Positions 18,577 through 27,378 are shown, counted from the first letter of the stretch. The stretch is 64,000 nt of DNA from Bacteriovoracaceae bacterium UBA6144 (GCA_002435705.1 DIVA01000052.1:124001-188000); one strand, 5' to 3'. Notes: generated by a model not told the origin, from the sequence alone. Numbers and translations are program-made.

Positions 18577-21332
18577 TGACAACCATGGCGCTTCCCAAAC
18601 CTTTTGCTCTCCCCCAATGGCGTGATCCGCGCTGGATGATTTTTAGCATTTTAGGGGGCTATCTCATACTGGGCTTCACCCTTTTGGGTTTCAACCGCAC
18701 ACCTCTGCAGGCGATCATGACCACGCTTTGCTGCGGGCTGATGGAAATTATTTTTAGTCGGATCTTTCAAAAGCGCTGGGTTTTTCCTCTCTCAGCGATC
18801 ATCACCTCACTCTCTCTTAGTATCCTTTTAAATTACTCTCATGATTACTGGCTACTTTTAGTGCCGGTGTTTTTTGCCATTGGCTCGAAGTATCTTTTTA
18901 CCTTCAATGGCAAACACAACTATAACCCCGCTCAAGTGGCCGTCACCTTCTCTCTCATCTTTTGTGGCGACCTGATTACCTCTGCTCCTGCGTATCAGTG
19001 GTATGGGATGGAATCTATCAGTGTGCTGATCGTGGTGCTCGGGCTCTTCTTTGTGCTCCCGCAGATCAATCGTTTATATCTCGTGGGGACCTTTCTCATC
19101 GGCTACACACTGCAAACGCTCTTTCGTGCCTGGCTCATGCAGCACCATCTCCCTTTTGCCACACTCTTTTTGGGATCCATTACTTCGCCGGCTTTTTTTC
19201 TTTTCACTTTTTTTATGATCACCGATCCGGCCACCTCGCCCAACCCCAAGCGGGAGCAGATCAAAGCGGGTGCGCTCTTGGCGATTTTGGATTTGATTTT
19301 TCATATCCGTCAGAGCTACTACACCTTCTTCTACGCGGGCTTCACACTGCAGAGTTACCGGCTACTCAAAAACCACTTCTTTGCTTTGAAAGCCGAGGGC
19401 CCTAAAAGCTATTTCACCACGCGTTTTATTCAATCGGGCTACTACCAGCGCGTCCTAACTCTCGCTGCCATGGCCTTGGTCAGTGTCACCGCCTACACCC
19501 AGATCATCTATCCCACTCTCCCCAAGCAGAACCTGAGTTTTCATCTGGAAGAAATCGCTCCAGAAACATCTGGGCTTAAAACTGAGTTTGCCGACACACT
19601 TAAGCGCGTGGACTCGCGCTTGCACCACATTATCAAATGGATTCTCTCGGTCGGTGACTCTGTCGCCGTTGGGGACTTTGACAATGATGGTCTTCCGGAT
19701 GTGTTTCTCACCAATATGCTCAAGCGCGATCAAGACCGCGCGAGTCTCTATCGTAACGTGGGTGGTTTTAAATTTGAAAAAGTGGCGCTGCCTGCGCTTG
19801 GTGATCGTTTCGTGAAGATTGAAACTAACGGTCTGCCCAGTAATGCCTTATTTGTCGACTTCGATAATGATGGCGATCAGGATCTTTTTATCATGGTGGC
19901 GTTTGGGACTCCGGTCATGCTCGAGAACCAGTTGGCGCAGACGCAAAAAGTTAGCTTCATAGACGTCACAAAAAAGCTGGGTCTGGATGAGTATGTGAAC
20001 GGGATTGCGGCGAATTTTGCGGACCTCGATGGGGACGGACGTCTTGATCTTATTGTGGGTCACGTGTGGCCGGCTTTTTTGCCAGACTATGAGACGCCAC
20101 AAAAGCTTAACGTGTTTAAGCTCCCTGAGCCTGAGTATGAAGGCGATAAGCGCATGTTCAATTTTATGCACTCGTCTTGGCACCTCTCCGACAATGGGGG
20201 AGTCAACGTCATCTATCGGCAAAAGGCAGAAGGTGGATTTGAGCGGCTTGACTCACAGGCAGTAGGCATACCTGAAAGTTTTTGGACTCTGGCGATTGGT
20301 ACCGCCGATTTTAATCAAGACGGTCTGATCGATCTTTATATGGCCAATGATTTTAGCCCAGATAATTTTTATTTGAACCTGGGTGGAATGAAATTTAAAA
20401 AAATTGAAGGAAAGCATTTTGGTGACCTCGGGCTTGATACCTACAAAGGCATGAATGCCTCGGTGGAAGACGTGGACAATAACGGCTCACCTGATGTCTA
20501 TGTCTCAAACGTCCATCATGAGATGCAAGCTGAGGGAAGTCTCTTTTGGTTTTTTGCGATGAAAGATGGCAAGCTAACTTTTAAAGACCGTGCCACTGAG
20601 TTGGGAGCTTTGAATGAGAATCGTTTTGGCTGGGGAGCGAGCTTTCTAGACATCAACAACGATGGTCGCCTTGATCTTATTCAGGCCAATGGCATGGTGG
20701 ATGACACCCCTGATAAGATTTTTGAGAAGTGTAAGGATTATTGGTACACCAACGAAAAGATCGCCCGTTCACCCCCTGAGATTCATCGCTACATTCACTA
20801 CTGGGGTGACATCCGCGGCTACTGCATCTATCCCAATGAGCCTAATCGTCTTTATCTCAATACGGGAAGAAGTGATAACCAAATGTTTGTTGATGTGGCT
20901 TCCTACGCAGGGCTCACCCAGTTAAAAAATTCCCGTGGAGTGGCGTCGGCAGATTTTAATAATGATGGTCGTATGGACGTGATTATTTCCAATCAATTCC
21001 GTGATGCTGACCTCTTAAGAAATGTGCCTCGCGGTGAGGAGCAACACTCTTGGATCGGCTTTGCTTTGGAGTCTAAGAATGCCGCCTGTAACAGTCAAGG
21101 TTTAGGCAGTCTCATCAGTCTCACTTTGCGTGAGACGGATGGGAGCGAGAGAAAAATCTTTAAAGAGCTTAAGCTTGCCAACGGTTTTAGTGCTCAGAAT
21201 GAGGTCCGCGCTCACTTTGGGCTGGGGTCGCATCAGGGTGTACTTGAGGTGAGTGTAAATTGGTGCCAAAAGTTTCAGCGGACCTATGAGTTTAGTGAGT
21301 TTAATCGGTATGAAAGGCTGGTGCTTCCGTGA
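18576..21332 (+). CDS. Membrane protein fusing an RnfD/NqrB-like domain to FG-GAP repeats and an ASPIC/UnbV domain
   Basis: 918 residues. Residues 1-310 hold about nine membrane helices with an RnfD/NqrB-like pattern: HNYNPAQVAVTFSLI in the middle, and FFMITDPATSPNPKREQIKA at the position of the family motif (TDPVTSP-like). From about 360 to 800 there are seven calcium-binding FG-GAP/VCBS repeats (DFDNDG, DFDNDG, DLDGDG, DFNQDG, DVDNNG, DINNDG, DFNNDG). The last ~80 residues (GLGSLISLTLRE, then HFGLGSHQGVLEVSVNW) match ASPIC/UnbV, as in CRTAC1 proteins. The repeats would face the periplasm. I see no separate flavin-attachment Ser-Gly-Ala-Thr motif. ATG overlaps the previous stop by 1 nt. Confidence 0.8.
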   Translation: MTTMALPKPFALPQWRDPRWMIFSILGGYLILGFTLLGFNRTPLQAIMTTLCCGLMEIIFSRIFQKRWVFPLSAIITSLSLSILLNYSHDYWLLLVPVFFAIGSKYLFTFNGKHNYNPAQVAVTFSLIFCGDLITSAPAYQWYGMESISVLIVVLGLFFVLPQINRLYLVGTFLIGYTLQTLFRAWLMQHHLPFATLFLGSITSPAFFLFTFFMITDPATSPNPKREQIKAGALLAILDLIFHIRQSYYTFFYAGFTLQSYRLLKNHFFALKAEGPKSYFTTRFIQSGYYQRVLTLAAMALVSVTAYTQIIYPTLPKQNLSFHLEEIAPETSGLKTEFADTLKRVDSRLHHIIKWILSVGDSVAVGDFDNDGLPDVFLTNMLKRDQDRASLYRNVGGFKFEKVALPALGDRFVKIETNGLPSNALFVDFDNDGDQDLFIMVAFGTPVMLENQLAQTQKVSFIDVTKKLGLDEYVNGIAANFADLDGDGRLDLIVGHVWPAFLPDYETPQKLNVFKLPEPEYEGDKRMFNFMHSSWHLSDNGGVNVIYRQKAEGGFERLDSQAVGIPESFWTLAIGTADFNQDGLIDLYMANDFSPDNFYLNLGGMKFKKIEGKHFGDLGLDTYKGMNASVEDVDNNGSPDVYVSNVHHEMQAEGSLFWFFAMKDGKLTFKDRATELGALNENRFGWGASFLDINNDGRLDLIQANGMVDDTPDKIFEKCKDYWYTNEKIARSPPEIHRYIHYWGDIRGYCIYPNEPNRLYLNTGRSDNQMFVDVASYAGLTQLKNSRGVASADFNNDGRMDVIISNQFRDADLLRNVPRGEEQHSWIGFALESKNAACNSQGLGSLISLTLRETDGSERKIFKELKLANGFSAQNEVRAHFGLGSHQGVLEVSVNWCQKFQRTYEFSEFNRYERLVLP

Positions 21333-22096
21333 GTCGCCTCAATTTTAAAATTGAATCCATTAAAGATGTCAAACAAACTGATATTGAACGGATGCAAAAA
21401 CTTTTCTTAAACTATTATGACCTTCCAAATCCAGATGATTTCTTCAGAGACTTTCAAAAAAAAGATCATGTGATTATTCTGCGTGATAAAAGATCTGGTG
21501 AGATTCAAGGATTCTCTACTCAGAAAATTATTACTCACAACATTCAGGGACGTGTGTACCAGGGAGTCTTTAGCGGAGATACATTGGTGGACAAAAATTA
21601 CTGGGGCGATCCTGCTTTGGGATTTGGTTTTTTTTGCTATCTCATGAAAATAAATTTAAGACATCCCACCCAAAAGCTTTATTGGCATCTTATCTCTAAA
21701 GGCTATAAGACCTATCTGCTCCTGACGAATAATTTTGACTCCTATTACCCGCGCTATGATCTTGTGACACCTGCTTTTGAGCAGGCCCTCATAGAGAGCT
21801 TCTCACAACAGCTTTATCCGCAAGAGTTTAAAAAGGATTTGGGTCTTCTGATTTTTGATGGTCCCCATGAGCGACTCAAAGCGGAGGTGGCACCCATCAC
21901 GCAAGAGTTGCGCGAGAAGAATCCAAAAATTGATTTTTTTGCCACTCGTAACCCTCACTGGGAGCGAGGAGACGAACTAGTGTGTCTAGGAGAATTCCAT
22001 TTGCTCTTACCTTTGATCCATGCCAAAAAAGTCCTGAGTAAAAACTTTAAAAAGCTCTTAGGGATCAAGCATGGGGCAACACTTCCTTCTCGCTAA
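21329..22096 (+). CDS. Second GNAT-like protein in the operon
   Basis: 255 residues from GTG 21329, overlapping the previous stop by 4 nt (GTGA). Its first part reads like an acyltransferase strand set: FQKKDHVIILRDKRSGEIQG, then GRVYQGVFSGDTLVDKNYWG, ALGFGFFCYLMKINL and LYWHLISKGYKTYLLLTNNF. The fit to GNAT is weaker than for the 17440 gene and I cannot name a family. Its position between the RnfD-UnbV fusion and the photolyase-like gene links it to the same process. The stop falls 26 nt inside the next gene. An acyl-CoA-dependent transferase is the working guess. Confidence 0.5.
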   Translation: MSRLNFKIESIKDVKQTDIERMQKLFLNYYDLPNPDDFFRDFQKKDHVIILRDKRSGEIQGFSTQKIITHNIQGRVYQGVFSGDTLVDKNYWGDPALGFGFFCYLMKINLRHPTQKLYWHLISKGYKTYLLLTNNFDSYYPRYDLVTPAFEQALIESFSQQLYPQEFKKDLGLLIFDGPHERLKAEVAPITQELREKNPKIDFFATRNPHWERGDELVCLGEFHLLLPLIHAKKVLSKNFKKLLGIKHGATLPSR

Positions 22097-23204
22097 AATC
22101 TGGCGCTGGCATGATAATCCTATGCTCACGGGTCTCACCCCAGAGGATAATCTTTATCTTTGGGAGGATCAGTTTGCTTCCCGCGCTCTTCCTTTCACCG
22201 ACCTTCCTCATCCCTTGAGCCGCTTTGATCGGGAACGGCAAAGCCACATGGATTCGCTCTTTGAAACCGTGAAGACTCCTGTCAAAAAGATTAAATCCCT
22301 CTCCGAATTGAAGGGCCTTAAACTCAAGGCCTATTACTTTTATGATGACTATTATCTTTCGGCCCTAGACCACAGAGATGTGGAATTCATATTTCGTCAT
22401 CCACAGCATTTTGTAGCAGAAGAAAAAGCTCTCAAGGCGATGACTCAAAAAAGTAATTTCACTGATTTTCGTTTAAAACTTGAGGGCCAGAATATCTACG
22501 CGCAAACATCCTACTCTCATGTGGTGAGCAGTGAGGCAGAGGCCCATGGGATTAAATGCCTCAATGAGTTTTTAAAACAGGCAGGACCAGATCGATATCT
22601 AGATGAGAGAAACGAATTTGAAGCCAGTAAGGCCGGCACTCATTTCTCCTGCCTTCTTTCTCAGGGCTTACTTTCTCCTCAGCACATTCTCTCTAAACTG
22701 CAGGCCTTTGAGGATCAGCATGGGGCCAGTAAATCAAGTTATTGGATAAAGTTTGAGCTTCTCTGGAGAGAATTTTTTTATTTCATCCAAAATTATTCAA
22801 CACGCGCACTCTATTTCTCCGATGCAAAATCCTCTCTCCCTCTGGCACCAATCTCGCTTAGAGGTTTGATGATGGATCTGGCCCGTGAGCCATTGATTGG
22901 GGCCATGTTAAATGAACTTACTCAAACCGGTTTGCTCTCCAATCGCTGTCGTCAGATCTTCGCGAGCTATTTTGTTCATTTAGGTCGCTATGACTGGCGT
23001 TACGGGGCCTATCTCTTTCAATATTTTTTAAAAGACTATGATCCCAGTTCCAACTGGGGCAACTGGCAGTACCTGGCCGGGGTCGGTCGTGATCCTAGAG
23101 GCCTGCGCTTTTTTAATCTTCAGACGCAACTCGAGCGCTACAATCCCGATGGCTCGTATTTAGCTCAGTGGGGAAATCAAAAAGACTTTCTCGCTCACCT
23201 CTAA
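22071..23204 (+). CDS. Cryptochrome/photolyase-family FAD protein, CRY-DASH-like
   Basis: 377 residues. The C-terminal FAD domain has the family signatures TGLLSNRCRQIFASYF (about 285-300), DWRYGAYLFQYFLKDYDP, SNWGNWQYLAGVGRDPR and FNLQTQLERYNPDGSYLAQW. FTDFRLKLE is CRY-DASH-like. The N-terminus (IWRWHDNPML) matches the usual W-x-x-x-DLRLxDN start, which supports ATG 22071. The N-terminal alpha/beta domain is shorter than usual (family length is mostly 430 or more). It should bind FAD and may repair DNA, sense light or do redox chemistry. It is the last gene of the six-gene unit and overlaps the convergent methyltransferase gene by 45 nt. Confidence 0.85.
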   Translation: MGQHFLLAKIWRWHDNPMLTGLTPEDNLYLWEDQFASRALPFTDLPHPLSRFDRERQSHMDSLFETVKTPVKKIKSLSELKGLKLKAYYFYDDYYLSALDHRDVEFIFRHPQHFVAEEKALKAMTQKSNFTDFRLKLEGQNIYAQTSYSHVVSSEAEAHGIKCLNEFLKQAGPDRYLDERNEFEASKAGTHFSCLLSQGLLSPQHILSKLQAFEDQHGASKSSYWIKFELLWREFFYFIQNYSTRALYFSDAKSSLPLAPISLRGLMMDLAREPLIGAMLNELTQTGLLSNRCRQIFASYFVHLGRYDWRYGAYLFQYFLKDYDPSSNWGNWQYLAGVGRDPRGLRFFNLQTQLERYNPDGSYLAQWGNQKDFLAHL

Positions 23205-23789
23205 GTTTTGAAAGCGTGGGTTATCCAGTGGCCCGCTCTTCTCCTCCAAGAGCTCGATCTGCATGCCACTGTAAGCCTGCCGCACTTCAGCTTCACTGAC
23301 ATTGAAGGGGGGACCCGAGACTTTGTCTTGCTCGTACTCAATGGTGAGGAGCAAGAGTTTGGTGGCCGGACCCATGAGGGATTTAATTTTTTCGATGTAG
23401 CGGGGACGCATGCTCTCAGGCAGAGCGATGGTGGCCGCCCGATCGTAGATAAAGTCAAAACCCTTAAGGGATTCGAAAGCAAAGATGTCTTGTTGAAAAA
23501 GCTCGATTGATTCGCTCTGGTAGTGATGATGGTTTTTCGCATGGCCAATCTGCTCTTCGCGGAAAAAATCATCACAGGCAATAGGGGAGAGTTCGACACC
23601 CGTGACTTTTAATCCTTGATCACGCCACCACACCAAATCCTTCGTCTTGCCACATAGAGGCACGAAAACGCTTTGACCTTTCATCGGGGACAAGCGACTC
23701 GCGTGGCGCAGGAGAATGGGGTTGACCTCAGACTTATGAAAGCCAATTTGATTGGTTTGCCAGCGCTCATGCCAAAACGATGCATCCAT
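23160..23789 (-). CDS. Thiopurine S-methyltransferase-like SAM methyltransferase (TPMT family)
   Basis: 209 residues with family motifs from the N-terminus on: FWHERWQTNQIGFHKSEVNP, VFVPLCGKTKDLVWWRDQGL (SAM motif I), VTGVELSPIACDDFF and FDFIYDRAATIALPESMRPRY. The length matches bacterial TPMT. Bacterial members methylate thiopurines or, often, selenium and tellurium compounds or natural-product thiols. It is divergent from the methyltransferase at 23823 with only a 33-bp promoter region, and convergent with the photolyase-like gene. The physiological substrate is not shown by the sequence. Confidence 0.88.
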   Translation of the reverse strand: MDASFWHERWQTNQIGFHKSEVNPILLRHASRLSPMKGQSVFVPLCGKTKDLVWWRDQGLKVTGVELSPIACDDFFREEQIGHAKNHHHYQSESIELFQQDIFAFESLKGFDFIYDRAATIALPESMRPRYIEKIKSLMGPATKLLLLTIEYEQDKVSGPPFNVSEAEVRQAYSGMQIELLEEKSGPLDNPRFQNLEVSEKVFLISPLS

Positions 23790-23822
23790 TGGTTTTCTCC
23801 TGAGAATTTACTATACTAAAGC

Positions 23823-25142
23823 ATGTCTCAAATTCCCTATCAACACCTATTAGTCGATCCTCTCACAGGTCTTGAGCTGCCTCAGCTTTTTAAGCTCTCT
23901 TCTCGAGTCGATTGCCTCCTGCCCAACGCTCACTTAGCGCTTGAGCACATCGCAGGTCAGTGGCACATGCTCTCGACGAAACTTCAGCGCGACATTTCAG
24001 AAGAAGAAGCGCTCCTGAAGCATCCAAATCTCCACCCTCTGATGCGCGAGCGGATGCAGACGGATGTGGAGTGGCAAAAGAAATTTCTGGGCCAGCTGCA
24101 GGAGATTTTTAAATCCATTCCGACGCATGTGAAGAGTGCTTTTCACGACAAGACCCTTCAGGGCCTGGGCCACACACTGCCTCTCACACAGCCCTTGATT
24201 GGACATCCCAAAAATATTTTTCGGGACTGGAGTTGGGGTGAAGCCGAAAACCGGCGCTACCTCGAACTGGTGCAGGCGCGCGTGCAAGGGGAGAAGAAGA
24301 ATATTCTCGTCATCGCTGCTGGTGCGGGACGGCTCGCTTATGATTTGCACCACCACTTGAAGGCGCAGTTTACCTTTGCCCTGGATAATAGTTATTTTTT
24401 CAGTGAGTGTTTTCAGCGCATCTGCTGGGGTGAGGGCGTGGAGTTGGTGGAATTTCCGGCGCCGAGACTGGGAGATGAAAACCTTGCTCACGAGCACAAG
24501 CTCATGGCCCCTAGTCTTGCTAGGGAAGGCTTGGTTTTTCACTTGGGTGACCTCAATTATCTTCCCTATAGGCCTGAGAGTTTTGATCTCATCATCACAC
24601 CCTGGATCATTGATCTTATCCCTTCAACGCTGCCTTTTCTTATCTCCAATATCTCAAGTCTTCTCAATCCTCAAGGCCAGTGGATCAATTTTGGCCCCTA
24701 CTCACTTCCTTCGGATATTCCTGCCCGTTATCGCTGGTCGCAGAATGAAATAAGAGGCTTCATCGAAGAAGTCGGCTTGGAAAATTTCGAAGAGACTTGG
24801 GAGCAAGTCGAGTACTTGAAGTCGCCGCACACAAGTCTCACGCGCCAGGAGAGAATGTGGACCTTTAGCTGCACGAAGCTCGAGTCCACAGGCCTTTCTA
24901 TCCAGCGGCCGCAGCTCAAAGAGTCCTGGCTAATTCACCATGACCACGCCATTCCCTTGAGCTCGAAAGTGCAAATGAGTCTGATGACCCATAAAGTCCC
25001 GGCCCGGGTGTTTGAACTCATCAATGGAAAGCGCTCACTCAATCAGATCGCCCGCGTGATCATGCAGGAGTTTCAAATGTCAGAAGCTGAAGCTCAGCAA
25101 GCGCTCGTGCACTTTCTCTCTCGCTGGGCAGAATCGGGTTAG
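23823..25142 (+). CDS. N2227-like (carnosine N-methyltransferase-like) methyltransferase with PqqD-like C-terminus
   Basis: 439 residues. The segment NIFRDWSWGEAENRRYLELV is the conserved N2227 entry motif. It is followed by ILVIAAGAGRLAYDLHHH (SAM motif I) and FDLIITPWIIDLIPST (where carnosine methyltransferases have FFIDTA). Residues about 365-435 (HHDHAIPLSSKVQM through LVHFLSRW) look like a PqqD/RiPP-recognition winged helix (pattern N..a..l..lI.G..sl.ei...l), though I cannot exclude another small helical domain. The fusion suggests that the methyl acceptor is a peptide or histidine-containing compound. The stop is shared with DoxX (TTAG 25139-25142). Confidence 0.7.
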   Translation: MSQIPYQHLLVDPLTGLELPQLFKLSSRVDCLLPNAHLALEHIAGQWHMLSTKLQRDISEEEALLKHPNLHPLMRERMQTDVEWQKKFLGQLQEIFKSIPTHVKSAFHDKTLQGLGHTLPLTQPLIGHPKNIFRDWSWGEAENRRYLELVQARVQGEKKNILVIAAGAGRLAYDLHHHLKAQFTFALDNSYFFSECFQRICWGEGVELVEFPAPRLGDENLAHEHKLMAPSLAREGLVFHLGDLNYLPYRPESFDLIITPWIIDLIPSTLPFLISNISSLLNPQGQWINFGPYSLPSDIPARYRWSQNEIRGFIEEVGLENFEETWEQVEYLKSPHTSLTRQERMWTFSCTKLESTGLSIQRPQLKESWLIHHDHAIPLSSKVQMSLMTHKVPARVFELINGKRSLNQIARVIMQEFQMSEAEAQQALVHFLSRWAESG

Positions 25143-25534
25143 CCTCTTTTTCTGGCAATCCACGTGTCGATCGCATAACGACCTCCACCCTGAGCAAGAT
25201 AAAGCACACCAAATGCCAGATAGAGTAGGGCCATTTCTTTTTTGGCAAAGGGGTCTGCGGCATGTACCACAAAAGCCGCTCCGGCCATCACACCCACCCA
25301 CAGGCCTCCCATCACGCGAGTGAAGAGTCCCATGGCAATAAAAATGCCACCTATTAATTCAATCAAACCAACGGCCCACGCCATGACAAGAGGAAGAGGG
25401 AAGCCGAAGGAGCCGATGGCACCAATGAGTCCTTCACTCGGAGGAACTTTTCCAACTCCGTGAGCAAAGGCCATGGTGAGTCCCACAAAAATTCGAACAG
25501 CAGCAAAAAGTGTATGGCCTGTGATCTCTTTCAT
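25139..25534 (-). CDS. DoxX-family membrane protein
   Basis: 131 residues, four membrane helices. AAVRIFVGLTMAFAHGVGKV is the conserved DoxX N-terminus, and MAWAVGLIELIGGIFIAMGL with FTRVMGGLWV is the central block. Members are quinone-linked or thiol-redox associated inner-membrane proteins, but most bacterial ones have no proven reaction. It is divergent from the glycerophosphodiesterase gene and shares a 4-nt stop overlap with the methyltransferase gene on the other strand. Confidence 0.87.
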   Translation of the reverse strand: MKEITGHTLFAAVRIFVGLTMAFAHGVGKVPPSEGLIGAIGSFGFPLPLVMAWAVGLIELIGGIFIAMGLFTRVMGGLWVGVMAGAAFVVHAADPFAKKEMALLYLAFGVLYLAQGGGRYAIDTWIARKRG

Positions 25535-25574
25535 CCTGACTCCTCAAAAAAATTTATTCTGCTATAATCTTAGG

Positions 25575-26426
25575 ATGAAAAAACTAATCTTTCCGCTTCT
25601 TTTGTTGATGAATTTAAATGCATGGGCCTTTGATTGGCAGGGGCATCGAGGCGCGCGGGGCTTATTCCCAGAAAATAGTCTAGAAGGGATGCGCGAGGCG
25701 CTTAAGTATCCGATCACAACACTTGAGTTTGATGTGATCGTTTCTCAAGACCAAAAGGTTCTACTCAGTCATGAGCCTTGGCTTGGTGAAGAGGCTTGTC
25801 TCAATCTTGAGGGCAAAGAGGTCAAAGAAAAAGAGATTAATCTCTATAAATTTAAATATGATGAGATAAAAAAATTCGACTGCGGCTCTAAAAAGCATCC
25901 TCGTTTCTTGGAGCAAAAAAAAATAAAAATTCATAAACCTCTCTTATCTGATGTGCTGACTCAGATTGAGGCAGAGTATGCTGCTCGAAAGATTTTCTAC
26001 AACATTGAAATAAAATCGACTCCTCAAGATGAGTTGGAGGGGTTTCAACCCAGCGTTTCTGTCTTTACTGATTTGGTGGTCGCGGCCATAAAAGCTCATT
26101 TGCCTGAGGATCGGTTTTTTATTCAGTCTTTTGATTTTCGTGTCCTGGCTTATCTGAATAAAAACTATCCCACTATCCAGACCGTGGCCTTGATTGAAGA
26201 AAATTTGCCGCAAGAATTAGTGCTCAAGCAGTTGGGCTTTAAGCCCACGGTGTTTTCTCCCTACTTTAAATTTCTCAATAAAATGAACGTCACTCAGTGG
26301 CAAAAATTAGGGGTGAAGGTTATTCCGTGGACGGTGAATGATCTTCAAGACTTAAAGCGCGTCAAAGCTTTGGGAGTGGATGGAATTATCACAGACTACC
26401 CTGACAGGATTACTAAGGTAAAATAA
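25575..26426 (+). CDS. Glycerophosphodiester phosphodiesterase, periplasmic
   Basis: 283 residues with a signal peptide (MKKLIFPLLLLMNLNAWA). Catalytic motifs: GHRGARGLFPENSLEGM (His, Arg, Glu-Asn), LEFDVIVSQD (Glu, Asp) and LLSHEPWL (His). The C-terminal WTVNDLQDLKRVKALGVDGI followed by ITDYPDR is the closing TIM-barrel strand. Hydrolyses glycerophosphodiesters to glycerol 3-phosphate and an alcohol. I prefer the ATG at 25575, with TTAGG upstream, over a longer reading from 25473 that adds 34 residues and obscures the signal. A hairpin overlaps the stop. Confidence 0.92.
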   Translation: MKKLIFPLLLLMNLNAWAFDWQGHRGARGLFPENSLEGMREALKYPITTLEFDVIVSQDQKVLLSHEPWLGEEACLNLEGKEVKEKEINLYKFKYDEIKKFDCGSKKHPRFLEQKKIKIHKPLLSDVLTQIEAEYAARKIFYNIEIKSTPQDELEGFQPSVSVFTDLVVAAIKAHLPEDRFFIQSFDFRVLAYLNKNYPTIQTVALIEENLPQELVLKQLGFKPTVFSPYFKFLNKMNVTQWQKLGVKVIPWTVNDLQDLKRVKALGVDGIITDYPDRITKVK

Positions 26427-26441
26427 TCCCTCTTGGGATTA
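26424..26441 (+). terminator. Weak hairpin at the glycerophosphodiesterase stop
   Basis: TAATCCC and GGGATTA form a perfect 7-bp stem closed by TCTT, and the stem contains the stop codon itself. No run of T follows, so termination is uncertain. Confidence 0.3.
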
Positions 26442-26479
26442 ACCAAGGCTTTTCCATACAATAGTTAAGGGAGAGAAGC

Positions 26480-27058
26480 ATGAAATTGTTTTTTGTATGG
26501 CTCGTTTTACTTGGTCCTGTGTGGGCAGAAGAAAACTGTGATCCCGTTCCCGCTGGGATGAATGGTCTTAAAGATTTTGCTTATCAAAATCTTTCTGTCA
26601 CAGAACAGATGTTTAAAAACGTCCTGAAGTTCAACGTCAAGATGGCCGGAGAAGGTAATATTTCTGTCTTAGTGAATGATAAAGGTCAGCTTGAGGCCCT
26701 TCGTCTTAACTATTCCCATAAAGATGATAAAAAATCTTTTGTTCTCGATCGGACAAAGCTTGATCGTGCTGAGAGAATCTCTCTGCCCGGCAGGCCTGGA
26801 GAAGATGATCAGCCACCACTGCAATTTTATCCTGTGAAGCCACCGGGCCTTGATTTTGTGAAAGGCGGTGTGTTTAAGATTGCCATCATCACAGAGCAAG
26901 ATCCCCCTCGTACCGAAGAGTATGAAGTGACTTTACGGAAATCAGGACCCGACTGGATTCTTGATCAAAATAACAGAAAAGTCACCAGCATGACTCTTCA
27001 CCCTGGCGTTAGCTTTCTGAGTTGGAAAGGAACCTTCAACCGCATTGAGTTCCGCTAA
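26480..27058 (+). CDS. Secreted protein of unknown function
   Basis: 192 residues, signal peptide ending VWAEE, GGGAGAGAAGC upstream of ATG. A lone Cys occurs just after the signal. The rest alternates beta-strand-like segments (GNISVLVNDKGQLEALRLNY and FKIAIITEQDPPRTEEYEVT) and a Pro-rich linker (GRPGEDDQPPLQF). I know no family. The stop is 2 bp from the end of the opposite-strand gene at 27061. Probably a periplasmic beta-sandwich protein. Confidence 0.6.
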   Translation: MKLFFVWLVLLGPVWAEENCDPVPAGMNGLKDFAYQNLSVTEQMFKNVLKFNVKMAGEGNISVLVNDKGQLEALRLNYSHKDDKKSFVLDRTKLDRAERISLPGRPGEDDQPPLQFYPVKPPGLDFVKGGVFKIAIITEQDPPRTEEYEVTLRKSGPDWILDQNNRKVTSMTLHPGVSFLSWKGTFNRIEFR

Positions 27059-27060
27059 CT

Positions 27061-27378
27061 CTATCTTTCCGTACAGCTAATGGTGTGAGTGGTGAAACGA
27101 ATTTTTTCGCGAAAGTCTCTGAGATAAATAGTCCGAAAGCTATTCATCTTGCGATAGATCGTCTCCCAATAGAAATGAGTCTCTGGGCTGCGCTCTGTGT
27201 GCAGCATAATGGTCCCTCGACACTCAACATCTGCATCTGTGTGATTATAGATGTCGACACTGGCCATGTTCCCAAAGCCAGATACTCGGGGATTCAAAAA
27301 AACTGGACGCCCTGGGTAAGAAAAGGCCGCTAGACTCATGAGGCAAAGAAAACTTAACAACAAAAATTTCATACTCAT
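27061..27378 (-). CDS. Small secreted protein of unknown function
   Basis: 105 residues with a signal peptide (core ending AAFS before YPGRPV). Two Cys, one in DVECRGT and one in TISCTER, could form a disulfide. Predicted mostly beta (MASVDIYNHTDADVECRGTI). A second in-frame ATG two codons in is an equally likely start. No family recognised. It is divergent from the response-regulator gene. Confidence 0.55.
   Translation of the reverse strand: MSMKFLLLSFLCLMSLAAFSYPGRPVFLNPRVSGFGNMASVDIYNHTDADVECRGTIMLHTERSPETHFYWETIYRKMNSFRTIYLRDFREKIRFTTHTISCTER

Noticed and set aside
23997..24542. 181-codon open frame opposite the N2227-like gene
   Set aside because: Shadow of a gene with clear SAM motifs; no own ribosome site or domain.
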